Shown here: one piece after another, positions 1 through 7,957 of the stretch | How positions within the stretch are numbered: position 1 is the first letter of the stretch | Layout: each line of letters opens with the position of its first letter | Assembly: GCF_000013045.1 (NCBI RefSeq) | Contig: NC_007677.1 | Location: forward strand, 1,984,001 to 2,048,000 | Length of the DNA stretch: 64,000 bases | Reading direction: 5' to 3' | Source: Salinibacter ruber DSM 13855 | GTDB taxonomy: Bacteria > Bacteroidota > Rhodothermia > Rhodothermales > Salinibacteraceae | The notes under the pieces: generated by a model | The model's input: the letters and a program-made list of their open reading frames with translations, nothing else | What the model was told of the DNA's origin: nothing | Database searches by the model: none | Made by a program: the position numbers and the translations under genes

Positions 1-1
1 A

Positions 2-955
2 GAACCCATCGGCCGGACATGCCTGACCACCTCCAGCGGCGCCACAACGTCCCACTCTCTTCCCGATGCGGCCCTTGGCTTTAGCCGCTACCGGCTCGAT
101 CAACTGCTCTTCCAAAAGGCCTGCACGATGGGGGTCGAAGGCCGCTCCGGGACCCGGGTTACAAACATCCGTGGTGGTCTCCGGGACGGGTTCGTAGCAA
201 GCGTCGGTGGCGATTCTGTGGAGGCCCGTCTCGTCCTCGGGGCGCACGGCCGCAGGAGTCGACTGGACCGGTCGTTGGAACGGCCCTTTTTGTCGGAAAA
301 CACGCCGTACGTGGCCTTCAAGGCCCACTACGCCGGCCCCACCGCGGCGGCCCTGGAGAACACGATTGAACTCCACAGCGCCCCGGGCGCGTACTGCGGG
401 CTGTCTCCGGTCGAGGGGAACCGCATCAACGTCTGTTGGATCGGACGCACCGACGCCCTCAAGGACGCCGGCGGGTCGCCCGAGGGCATGCTCAACACCA
501 CCCTCCGCCAGAACCCGGCCTTCGACGAGCGGCTCAGCGGACTCACGCGTGTCAGCGACCGCTTCGAGGCGGTGAGCCAGGTCCCCCTCATGCCGAAATC
601 CCGGTTCGCGGATGACGTGTGCATGATCGGGGACGCCGCGGGCATGATTGCCCCGCTCTGCGGCGACGGGATGGCGATGGCGCTCCGGACCGCGGATCTG
701 GTGAGTCCGCTGGCGTCCGACTTTCTCAACGGACGGCATCCGGCCCACGCGTTCCGGACGAGCTACGAAACCGCCTGGACCGACACGTTCGGCCAACGCA
801 TGCGGTTGGGGCGGTGGATCCACGCGGCGGCGTTTCGTCCGGGGGCCGCCTGGACCCTGGTCCAGAGCTGTCGGCTGCTTCCGCCGCTCGCGCAGTGGAT
901 CATCCGTAGCACCCGGGGGCGGCAGGGGGCCCTCGCCGGTGCAGGGGCTCCGTGA
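2..955 (+). CDS. FAD-dependent oxidoreductase, geranylgeranyl-reductase-like (5' end outside window)
   Basis: The frame is open from the first bases, so the N-terminal FAD Rossmann motif lies upstream of the window. The visible part carries a 'GFSRYRLDQLLF' segment and, near nucleotide 620, the C-terminal FAD signature GDAAGMIAPLCGDGMAMAL. That second motif is typical of the FAD-dependent monooxygenase/geranylgeranyl reductase superfamily, which oxidises or reduces hydrophobic substrates at the membrane. An in-frame ATG at 128 exists, but homologous sequence continues before it, so it is not the true start. The substrate cannot be told from the sequence. It converges with the Sua5 gene about 50 bases downstream. 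Confidence 0.8.
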   Translation, partial: EPIGRTCLTTSSGATTSHSLPDAALGFSRYRLDQLLFQKACTMGVEGRSGTRVTNIRGGLRDGFVASVGGDSVEARLVLGAHGRRSRLDRSLERPFLSENTPYVAFKAHYAGPTAAALENTIELHSAPGAYCGLSPVEGNRINVCWIGRTDALKDAGGSPEGMLNTTLRQNPAFDERLSGLTRVSDRFEAVSQVPLMPKSRFADDVCMIGDAAGMIAPLCGDGMAMALRTADLVSPLASDFLNGRHPAHAFRTSYETAWTDTFGQRMRLGRWIHAAAFRPGAAWTLVQSCRLLPPLAQWIIRSTRGRQGALAGAGAP

Positions 956-1005
956 TGAACCCGTTGCTCCGAGTGAAATGAATGTCGCGCACAGGCCCGA
1001 ACGTT

Positions 1006-1953
1006 CTACCGGGCCGCCGCACGACGAAGGCGGTCGTTGAGCGCCCGCCCCAGTCCGTTGGGCGGTACGGTCTGGGCATAGATGACCTCAACCTCGTTCT
1101 CGTCGCAGGTCCGAAAGATATGGAAGAGGTCGTGGGCGTAGGCTTTCACGCTCTCCTCGACATACACGGCCCCGAGGGCGTCCGGATGGGGGGGCACATC
1201 GAGCCCAACGTACGCGTGGCGGTCCCCGGAGACGGCCTCCGAGGGATCTTCGACGAGCCGCACCTGAGCGGACGGCGCGTAGTGCCGGTGACGCGTGCCC
1301 GGGCTCCGCGGGGCCTCATCCGCGTCCGAGGAGGGCACCTGCACTGCACCCAGGGCGCGACGAAGGGACTCGACCGACACGGCCCCGGGACGAAGCACCG
1401 TGGCGGGGTCTGTGGTGCAGTCCACGACCGTCGACTCAACCCCGGCGTCCGTGCGCCCGCCCTGTAGGATGCAGTCGATGCGCCCCGCCAGGTCGTGCTC
1501 TACGGCCTCCCAGCTCGTCGGGCTCGGCCGGCCCGACCGGTTGGCCGACGGCGCCGGCACCGGCGTGTCGCACGCCTCCAGAAAAGACTGCGTCAGCGGC
1601 AGACGCGGGACGCGAACGCCCACCGTCTCCAGCCCCGCCGTGACGACCGAGGGGAGGTCTTCGTGCTTGGGCAGAATGAGGGTCAGGGGGCCCGGGGCGA
1701 AGGCATCCAGGAGATGCTGCGCGACAGAGGGGACGCGGGCCGCCACCTGCCCAATCTGGTCCCGGCGTCGGAGGTGGACGATCAGCGGATTGTCGGCCGG
1801 ACGGCCCTTGGCCTCAAAGATGCGCCGCACGGCGTCCGGCTGGAAGGCGTCCGCCCCGAGCCCGTAGACCGTTTCGGTGGGAAAGGCGACCAGCTCGCCG
1901 CGGCGAAGGCGATCGGCCGCCTCCGTGGGAGAAGTCGTGCGTGTGGTTGCCAC
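1006..1953 (-). CDS. Threonylcarbamoyl-AMP synthase (Sua5/YrdC/TsaC family)
   Basis: This enzyme makes threonylcarbamoyl-AMP from threonine, bicarbonate and ATP, the first step of t6A modification at position 37 of ANN-decoding tRNAs. The YrdC core is complete: ELVAFPTETVYGLGADA near the start, KGRPADNPLIVH, and APSANRSGRPSPT. A C-terminal Sua5 domain follows (from about residue 190, with the RHRHYAPSA segment), so this is the long Sua5 type rather than the short TsaC type. I chose the GTG at 1953 (315 aa), which puts the YrdC core about 18 residues in. The frame stays open to 2244, but that extension would overlap the divergent DUF1232 gene and has no family resemblance. Confidence 0.88.
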   Translation of the reverse strand: MATTRTTSPTEAADRLRRGELVAFPTETVYGLGADAFQPDAVRRIFEAKGRPADNPLIVHLRRRDQIGQVAARVPSVAQHLLDAFAPGPLTLILPKHEDLPSVVTAGLETVGVRVPRLPLTQSFLEACDTPVPAPSANRSGRPSPTSWEAVEHDLAGRIDCILQGGRTDAGVESTVVDCTTDPATVLRPGAVSVESLRRALGAVQVPSSDADEAPRSPGTRHRHYAPSAQVRLVEDPSEAVSGDRHAYVGLDVPPHPDALGAVYVEESVKAYAHDLFHIFRTCDENEVEVIYAQTVPPNGLGRALNDRLRRAAAR

Positions 1954-2009
1954 AGGAAAAACCAACAGCGAGTTCGAGACGACTGCCCGGGCGGGCACTA
2001 CCGATGCGG

Positions 2010-2039
2010 TTGACTTTCCTCCCCATCTTCTCTTAGCAT
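2010..2039 (+). promoter_or_regulatory. Candidate sigma-70-like promoter for the DUF1232 gene
   Basis: TTGACT at 2010-2015 and TAGCAT at 2034-2039 are separated by 18 bases, with the ATG 37 bases further on. It lies in the divergent gap between sua5 and the DUF1232 gene. Match to consensus is moderate. Confidence 0.4.
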
Positions 2040-2076
2040 CGAAGGGACGCGTCTTTCCGACCCGGCCCTCGTTCCC

Positions 2077-2541
2077 ATGCCTTCCGACACGACCCCTCGT
2101 GGTGAGCAAACGTCTACGCCAGAGCTTGCCTTGGGCCCAGCGCCGAGCCGTTCGGAGGTGACGAGCACCCTCATCGAGGCCGCCCGTCGGGTTTTGCGGC
2201 GCCGGTTTCGGGTAGTGCTGCTCATCCGGGATGCCTATGCCCACCTAGAGGCCAACACCGACGCCCTCACGGCCGTGTGGACGGACCTGCGGGCCGCCCT
2301 CCGCCTTCTGGTGGCCTGGACGCGCCGGTCGTACCGAAAGGTTTCCACGACGTCCCTGGTGCTTCTGGTGGCCGCCCTCTTGTACTTCGTCACCCCAATC
2401 GATGCCATTCCCGACCCCCTCGGGGCCCTCGGGTTCGTCGACGACCTTGCCGTCGTTCAGACGGCCGTGGAGACGGTGCGCGACGAGCTGGATCAGTTCC
2501 GCAGCTGGGAGGAGAGACAGCGCCTTCCGGCATCATCGTAG
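2077..2541 (+). CDS. DUF1232 (YkvA-like) membrane protein
   Basis: A 154-aa protein. Residues about 95-130 hold the DUF1232 hallmark: a hydrophobic segment running into YFVTPIDAIPD and then GFVDDLAVV. The N-terminal half is basic and Arg-rich, which suggests a cytoplasmic amphipathic region. No biochemical function is established for the family. It is followed after 37 bases by a 26-codon membrane peptide on the same strand. Confidence 0.8.
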   Translation: MPSDTTPRGEQTSTPELALGPAPSRSEVTSTLIEAARRVLRRRFRVVLLIRDAYAHLEANTDALTAVWTDLRAALRLLVAWTRRSYRKVSTTSLVLLVAALLYFVTPIDAIPDPLGALGFVDDLAVVQTAVETVRDELDQFRSWEERQRLPASS

Positions 2542-2578
2542 CCCCCGCGCCCTTCTCCATCCGAGCCCACGGCCGTTT

Positions 2579-2659
2579 ATGTTTACCTACATCCTCCTCG
2601 CCCTGATCGCCGGGCTTCTCACCGGCATGTTGATCGCCTGGTACCGTCGCAACAACTAG
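2579..2659 (+). CDS. Possible 26-aa single-pass membrane peptide
   Basis: ATG at 2579 to TAG at 2657-2659 encodes 26 residues: a short start MFTYI, about 16 hydrophobic residues, then a WYRRNN tail. This is a textbook N-out/C-in single transmembrane segment with a positively charged end. It lies 37 bases after the DUF1232 gene in the same direction and only 10 bases before the convergent ferredoxin stop, so it fills an otherwise empty gap. No family is recognised. Such short frames can arise by chance in GC-rich DNA, so support is limited to composition and placement. Confidence 0.45.
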   Translation: MFTYILLALIAGLLTGMLIAWYRRNN

Positions 2660-2669
2660 CCTCCCCGCG

Positions 2670-2915
2670 CTAGGGGACGATCCGCTCCCCCTCCTCGTCC
2701 TCTACGATTAGTGCATCCACCGGACACAGGGCCGCTGCTTCCTCCAAGCGTCCCTGTTCAATGTCGGGCGTTTCGTCCTGAAAGTCGACGATGTTGTCTT
2801 CCCGAATCACGTAAATCTCGGGCGCGATGTTCGTGCAGTTGCCCGATCCAATGCAGAGGGTCCGATCGATGCGAACCGTCTGGCCGCTGATTTCTCGTTC
2901 GCGGGTGTCAGCCAT
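2670..2915 (-). CDS. Three-cysteine ferredoxin (3Fe-4S type)
   Basis: An 81-aa acidic ferredoxin, an electron carrier for an unknown redox partner. The cluster motif is CIGSGNC near residue 17, plus a distant CP (LCPVDAL) near residue 65. The middle Cys of the usual CxxCxxC is a Ser, leaving three Cys ligands. That pattern belongs to the [3Fe-4S] ferredoxins of the P450/SoyB type, although a [4Fe-4S] cluster with a non-Cys ligand is possible. The ATG at 2915 was chosen because upstream codons show no ferredoxin resemblance. Confidence 0.85.
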   Translation of the reverse strand: MADTREREISGQTVRIDRTLCIGSGNCTNIAPEIYVIREDNIVDFQDETPDIEQGRLEEAAALCPVDALIVEDEEGERIVP

Positions 2916-3072
2916 GCTTCTAGGGGTGGGTATCAAGATGCTAGAACAGAGTGGGTTTCCTGTCTCAGTGCCACGGGCGGCGCCCCCGCACGTTCCCCTT
3001 TTGCCGCGTTTCGTCGCGCGTCTCACGAGGGGCTAGGGGGCTTTGCGGAGGAATCCGTCCGCCCCTCACGGG

Positions 3073-5046
3073 TCAGGAGCTCACGTCCACGCCCTCCGAG
3101 TCCGACGAGGCGGCACTGGCCTCTGCGTCCCCGTCCAGGCCGAGCGTCTCGTCGAGGATGTTGCCCGCAATCTGAATGAAGTCCTGCTCGGTAATGATGC
3201 CGACCAGTCGGTTCTCGCGCACCACGGGCAGGGCCCCGATTTCGTGCTCGCGCATGAGCTCCACGGCCTCCAGGGTCGGGCGGTCCGGGGACACCGAGAT
3301 GGGATCCTCGACCATAATCTCTCCCACCGGCACGCCGCCCTCCGGCTGCTCGGTCCGTTCGGCCATGTGGCGGAGAAGGGTGCGGTGGCTTACGAGTCCC
3401 ACCAGCCGGTGCTCTTCGTCCTCCACGAGGACGTGGCGGATCTTTTGCCAGTCCATCAGCCGTGCCACAAACTCGATCGATTCCTTCTCGTGGACGGTGA
3501 AGGGATCGGTGGTCATGTAGGCCTCCACGTTCGTTTCCTGCATGCCGGTCGGGGTATACCCCTCCTCCAGGGTCGCCAGGGACCACTCGTGGACCGGGTG
3601 CCCCTCCTTCTGACGCTCCACCATCCCTCGCGTGAGCGCCCCGAGGCGCTCGGCCCGCGACCCGACCTCCTCCATGCGGGCCAGGGAGTCGAGTTGCCAC
3701 TGCGCTCCGGTCTGCTGGGTTTCTACGCGTTTCTGGATGACCCCGAGGTACCGATCAATGTCCGACGATGCAATATCGGAGGTTCGGAGGCCCTCCTCCG
3801 CCAGCGGGATGAGGGTGTCGAGAATCAGCTCGTGGGCCGGGCGGTTGCTGCCGTCCAGCCACGTAAACTGGGAGGCCAGGCCGCTCCGGGCGGCCGCGTT
3901 GAAGTTGTATCGGGCCTCGTAGAAGTCGATGTGCTCGGACACGTCGCGGTACTCGTGGGCCAGCCCCGCCACGAGCCCGTACCAGAAGACCGCGTTTGCG
4001 ATCTCGTCGATGACGGTGGGCCCGGACGGCAACACCCGATTCTCGATCCGTAGGTGGGGCTTCCCGTCGGTGATGCCGTAGCAGGCGCGGTTCCAGCGAT
4101 ACACGGTGCCGTTGTGGAGCTGCAGGGCCTTGAGATTAGGCACCCCCCCTGCCTCCAGCGTCTCCAGCGAGTCCTCGCCCAGCTCCGTCGTCAGGAGCAC
4201 CCGGAAGCGGGAGATGTCCTCCTTGAAGATCTCCATCACCGACTCGTCCACCCAGTCCGTGCCGAAGTGCACGCGAGGGCTCATCTCTCGCAGGTACAAG
4301 TTGGTCGACCGCGTATCGACGGCCTGCTGGAAGAGGGCAATCCGGGTCTCGCGCCAGAGCCGCTTGCCGAAGAGAAGCGGCGAGTTGGTGGCCGCGGCGA
4401 GGCATGGGGCCGCCACCACCTGGGCAATGTTGTAGTAGCGCGGAAACTCCTCCGGCGACACCTGGAAGTGCGTCTGAAAGCTCGTGTTGCACCCCTCCAG
4501 CATGATGGAGTCGTGCTTCACGAACAGCTCGTCGATGCCGCGGATCTGATACTGCCCCGCCCCGCCCCGCAACCGGGAGATGGCGTCGTTGAGGGCGTAG
4601 TAGCGCGGCCGAGGGGTCATGTAGTCCATTGCGAAGTCCGACAGGTGGGCCGTGGGCAGGATGCCCGTAAGGGCAATCTCGCTGTCCACCTGTTGCGTAA
4701 GGCCCCGCACTGTCTCGACCAGCTCGGACGTCGACGCCTCCATCTGCTGGAAGCAGTCCCCCCCAAACCGAAGCGGGTCCATGTTGAACTCCACGTTGTA
4801 CCGCGTCAGCTCCGTGACGATGCGCTCGTCGCTGTTTCGCTCGAGGACCTCTTCGATGACGGGCGCCGGGTCGCCCCGCTCGTCTACCATGAAGAGCTCC
4901 TGCTCGGCCCCAATGCGGCGCGTTCCGCTCTCAAACATGTCCTCGTGGAGCATGAGCTCCAGCGCCCGGACATCCCGCATCAGGTGATTTGTAAACTTGC
5001 GGAGCTTGGAGGGCTCCGCGTCCCGGCGTACGTTGTGTTCACCCAT
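3073..5046 (-). CDS. Glutamate-cysteine-ligase family (GCS2) enzyme fused to tandem CBS domains
   Basis: A 657-aa protein in two parts. Residues about 1-490 match the GCS2/carboxylate-amine ligase family: RRIGAEQELFMVDERG near the start, EGCNTSFQTHFQV in the middle, and the PHLRIENRVLPSGPT segment. Such enzymes form gamma-glutamylcysteine or related amides using ATP. Residues about 515-645 hold two CBS domains (VEAYMTTDPFTVHEKESIE and VGEIMVEDPISVSPD), which usually bind adenine nucleotides and regulate the attached enzyme. The fusion suggests energy-charge control of thiol synthesis (inference). The ATG at 5046 was chosen over an in-frame GTG at 5085. It is divergent from the TPR gene. Confidence 0.85.
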   Translation of the reverse strand: MGEHNVRRDAEPSKLRKFTNHLMRDVRALELMLHEDMFESGTRRIGAEQELFMVDERGDPAPVIEEVLERNSDERIVTELTRYNVEFNMDPLRFGGDCFQQMEASTSELVETVRGLTQQVDSEIALTGILPTAHLSDFAMDYMTPRPRYYALNDAISRLRGGAGQYQIRGIDELFVKHDSIMLEGCNTSFQTHFQVSPEEFPRYYNIAQVVAAPCLAAATNSPLLFGKRLWRETRIALFQQAVDTRSTNLYLREMSPRVHFGTDWVDESVMEIFKEDISRFRVLLTTELGEDSLETLEAGGVPNLKALQLHNGTVYRWNRACYGITDGKPHLRIENRVLPSGPTVIDEIANAVFWYGLVAGLAHEYRDVSEHIDFYEARYNFNAAARSGLASQFTWLDGSNRPAHELILDTLIPLAEEGLRTSDIASSDIDRYLGVIQKRVETQQTGAQWQLDSLARMEEVGSRAERLGALTRGMVERQKEGHPVHEWSLATLEEGYTPTGMQETNVEAYMTTDPFTVHEKESIEFVARLMDWQKIRHVLVEDEEHRLVGLVSHRTLLRHMAERTEQPEGGVPVGEIMVEDPISVSPDRPTLEAVELMREHEIGALPVVRENRLVGIITEQDFIQIAGNILDETLGLDGDAEASAASSDSEGVDVSS

Positions 5047-5275
5047 GAGTGAGTATGAGGTCTTGTTGGCTACAAAACGACGCACCCCACCGGACTCGTC
5101 GGCCGGAAGGAGTTCCCAAATTTGGCGCAGGGCGTTCGGACACTGGCTGCAAGGTAGAAACGGTTCCTCGTCATTATCAAATCAAAATGAACCACGTCCG
5201 TGCCGCGTCCGTCGAAATGCAGGGTCCCATGGCCCCCCGGTCTGTATCCCGTTCGCATTGGCCCTCCCTCCACGC

Positions 5276-7042
5276 ATGGACGTTCGCTTGCCCTCCCGGT
5301 TGGCCCCGCCCCTGGGCGCAGTGCTCCTGTGTACACTCCTGATGGGCGGGCCGCCGCCCACCGTTGCGTCTCCGGCTGTGCTCTTCCCGTCCGCCGACAC
5401 CACGTCCCCCCGGGCTCGGCGGCTGCTCATTCAGGGCACCACCGAGGCGCAGTTGGGGGACTACGAGGAGGCCATTTCCCACTTTGAGGCGGCGCTGGAG
5501 CAGGTGCCAGAAGCTCCGGTCCTGCTCCTAGCCCTCGCCGACGCGCATGAGGCCCAGGGCGCCCTCTCCACCGCCCTCTTCTATGCGCGGCGGGCCCAGA
5601 CGCAAGGATCGCCTCGTCCGTCGCCCTACCGGCGCCTCGCCGAAATGCAGCGGGCTGCTGGGGACCCGGCCGCAGCCCTCCGCACCTACCAGCAGCTTCT
5701 CGACCACGTCCCCAACGCCAACGACGCGCACCGGGCCCGGGCGGCAATTCAGGCGGACCTAGGGCGGACGAAGGGCGCCATTCAGTCCTACGAAATATAC
5801 CTCCAGCGCGCCGATTCGCCACCGATCGACGTGTATCGTCGGCTGCTTTCCCTCTACCGCAAAACGGGCGACAAAGACGGGGTTGAGACCACCCTTCGAA
5901 CCCTGGTAGAGCGGCGGCCCACTGTTCGTTCGTACCAGCGTCGCCTCGGGGAATACTACGCAGACGAGGGGCGGCCCCGGAAGGCGCTTGCCCTGCTGGC
6001 TCCGTTGGGGCGGCAGTTCCCCAACGACGAAGCCCTTCGGCGGCAGGTCCAACGGCTCGCCCGCCAGACCGGGCAATCAATTGCCTCCCCCACTCAGCGG
6101 GCGCAGTCGGACTCGACCCGCTCTCAGAGCGCATCCCCGGATGCGCCCCTGCGCCGTGCCCGGTCGATGTACGACGCAGCGACAGCCTCGTCCCCGCCCG
6201 ACACCGCACAGCTGCGGGCCGCGGCGGGGGTGTTGCGGGATGTCTTGCATCAATCCCCCGACACTGAAGCGGCCCTTTCCCTCCAGGCCGAGCTCTACCA
6301 GGCATGGGGCCGCCCCGAGGAGGCAGGGCGGGCGATGGAGCGGCTTTTGGATCTCACCCCCCGGGCCCCAGGCCGATGGGTGCGGACCGCACAGACGTAC
6401 CAGCGGGCGCACCTGTACGCTCGTGCCGCCGGGGTGGCCGAAGAAGGATTCCTGCTCTTCCCCGGACACATGCCCCTGGCCCGCACCGCCGCGTTCGCAC
6501 GTCTTCGCACAGGCGACCCCGCCAAGGCCCGACGCCACTTTCAGGATGCCCTGTCTCTCCTCGGCGACTCCACCGGCGCCGCGGCAGAAGCCGTCTTGCA
6601 CGCCGGCCTCGGGCTCGCCAAGAGCCGGCTCGGGCGGCCCCGGGAGGCCGACGACGCCCTGAAGAACGCTCGCGCCCTCGCCCCCCAGCATCCACAGGTG
6701 GTTCGCCTGTATGCCCGAAGCCTCGCCCGGCAGGACGACCGGCTGGACCAGGCCCTCGACCTCGCAGAGCAGGCAGTGGAGAATGCCCCGGATTCGCCGT
6801 CGGCCCACCGCGCGCTGGGACAGGTGCAGTTTCGGCGCGACGAGCTGGAGGCCGCGCGGCGTCACCTGCGCATCGCCCTGGACGCCGGCGGCCCCTCTGC
6901 CACGCTCTTGGAGCGGCTGGGCGACGTGGAGGCGGCGCTGGGCAACGACACGGCAGCCCAAACGTATTGGCAACGCGCGCTGGACCGCAATCCCGATCGC
7001 TCGTCCCTGCGCGAGAAGCTTGCCGTGCCTGCGAACTCGTAG
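5276..7042 (+). CDS. Secreted tetratricopeptide-repeat protein
   Basis: A 588-aa protein with an N-terminal signal peptide (about residues 1-30, hydrophobic around LGAVLLCTLLMGG). It is followed by many degenerate 34-residue TPR units, for example around LGDYEEAISHFEAALEQVP and the last unit ending LDRNPDRSSL. A low-complexity Ser/Gln linker near residues 275-300 separates two blocks of repeats. TPR arrays serve as protein-protein scaffolds; the signal peptide places this one in the periplasm or outer membrane. It precedes a DUF4292 lipoprotein and an EnvC-like protein, all envelope factors on one strand with short gaps. The start at 5276 is the ATG that gives the signal peptide. Confidence 0.75.
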   Translation: MDVRLPSRLAPPLGAVLLCTLLMGGPPPTVASPAVLFPSADTTSPRARRLLIQGTTEAQLGDYEEAISHFEAALEQVPEAPVLLLALADAHEAQGALSTALFYARRAQTQGSPRPSPYRRLAEMQRAAGDPAAALRTYQQLLDHVPNANDAHRARAAIQADLGRTKGAIQSYEIYLQRADSPPIDVYRRLLSLYRKTGDKDGVETTLRTLVERRPTVRSYQRRLGEYYADEGRPRKALALLAPLGRQFPNDEALRRQVQRLARQTGQSIASPTQRAQSDSTRSQSASPDAPLRRARSMYDAATASSPPDTAQLRAAAGVLRDVLHQSPDTEAALSLQAELYQAWGRPEEAGRAMERLLDLTPRAPGRWVRTAQTYQRAHLYARAAGVAEEGFLLFPGHMPLARTAAFARLRTGDPAKARRHFQDALSLLGDSTGAAAEAVLHAGLGLAKSRLGRPREADDALKNARALAPQHPQVVRLYARSLARQDDRLDQALDLAEQAVENAPDSPSAHRALGQVQFRRDELEAARRHLRIALDAGGPSATLLERLGDVEAALGNDTAAQTYWQRALDRNPDRSSLREKLAVPANS

Positions 7043-7106
7043 CCGTCTTCCTGTTCTCTCCTGAGCGGCACTCGTAGTCTCTTGATCTCAAGGTTCCATC
7101 TCGATC

Positions 7107-7898
7107 TTGACGTCCTCCCCGGTCCCTTCCGCCTCCCGTGCGCTCCTGCTCACACTGACGTGTGCTCTTTTTCTCATCGGATGCGGCAGTTCGTCGCCGA
7201 ACACCGCCCCGCGCCTCCCCGACGCCTTTCCCGACCACTCGGTCGATCAGATCCGGACCCAGATTACGAGGGGGACCGACACGATTCGGGGCTACACCGC
7301 GAAAGCGCGGGTCCGCGTCCAGACCCCCAACCAGACCCAATCGTTCAACGCCGTCATTCATCACCGGCGGGCCGACTCCCTGTTCATGCGCCTCAGCCTG
7401 TTCGGGATCGAAGGGGGACGCCTCCTCCTGACGCCCGACAGCGTATTTTTCTACGACACGCGCAACACCGTATTGCGCGTGGGGCCGGTGGAGGCCGTCC
7501 AGAAGCTCTTCCCCGCCCCGGTGTCGTCGGACCAGTTCTTCGACAACATGCTCGGGGTGCTCGCCCCGGCCGCCCGCCCCGCATGGTCGCTACAGTCCGA
7601 CAGCACCCTGTACTACCTGTCGGACGCCACGGACCGGGAGCGCTACACGGTCGACCCGGCCCACTGGCGCGTCGTCCGGTACGAAGAGCGCTCGGCCACC
7701 GGAACCGTCCGTCAGAAACGGCTGTTTTCGCAATTCCGACGGGTGGAGGACGTGTTGTTGCCCGCCCGCCTGATCTTTCAACAGCCGTCCGACGACCTCC
7801 GGGCCGTGGTGAACTACGAGGAGATGACCCTCAACCCGTCGGGGCTTTCCTTCTCCCTCGACGTGCCCGAGCAGGTGCCCCGTCGGAGATTTCAGTAG
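7107..7898 (+). CDS. DUF4292 family lipoprotein
   Basis: A 263-aa protein with a lipoprotein signal: a hydrophobic stretch ending LFLIGC, with the acylated Cys at about residue 26. The mature part resembles the Bacteroidota DUF4292/LolA-like fold: GYTAKARVRVQTPNQTQSFN, then FMRLSLFGIEGGRLLLTPDSV and a C-terminal LSFSLDVPEQV. Such folds often shuttle lipids or lipoproteins between membranes, but no function is proven here. It sits 65 bases after the TPR gene and 60 before the EnvC-like gene, consistent with one envelope transcription unit. Confidence 0.75.
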   Translation: MTSSPVPSASRALLLTLTCALFLIGCGSSSPNTAPRLPDAFPDHSVDQIRTQITRGTDTIRGYTAKARVRVQTPNQTQSFNAVIHHRRADSLFMRLSLFGIEGGRLLLTPDSVFFYDTRNTVLRVGPVEAVQKLFPAPVSSDQFFDNMLGVLAPAARPAWSLQSDSTLYYLSDATDRERYTVDPAHWRVVRYEERSATGTVRQKRLFSQFRRVEDVLLPARLIFQQPSDDLRAVVNYEEMTLNPSGLSFSLDVPEQVPRRRFQ

Positions 7899-7957
7899 CG
7901 GGATAACGCCCCGGGTTCGCTCCCGCCATCAACCGCCGACCGATCGCTCATCCACGG

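Noticed and set aside
1954-2244. N-terminal extension of the Sua5 protein
   Set aside because: The frame is open, but the extension overlaps the divergent DUF1232 gene and its probable promoter and resembles no Sua5 N-terminus.
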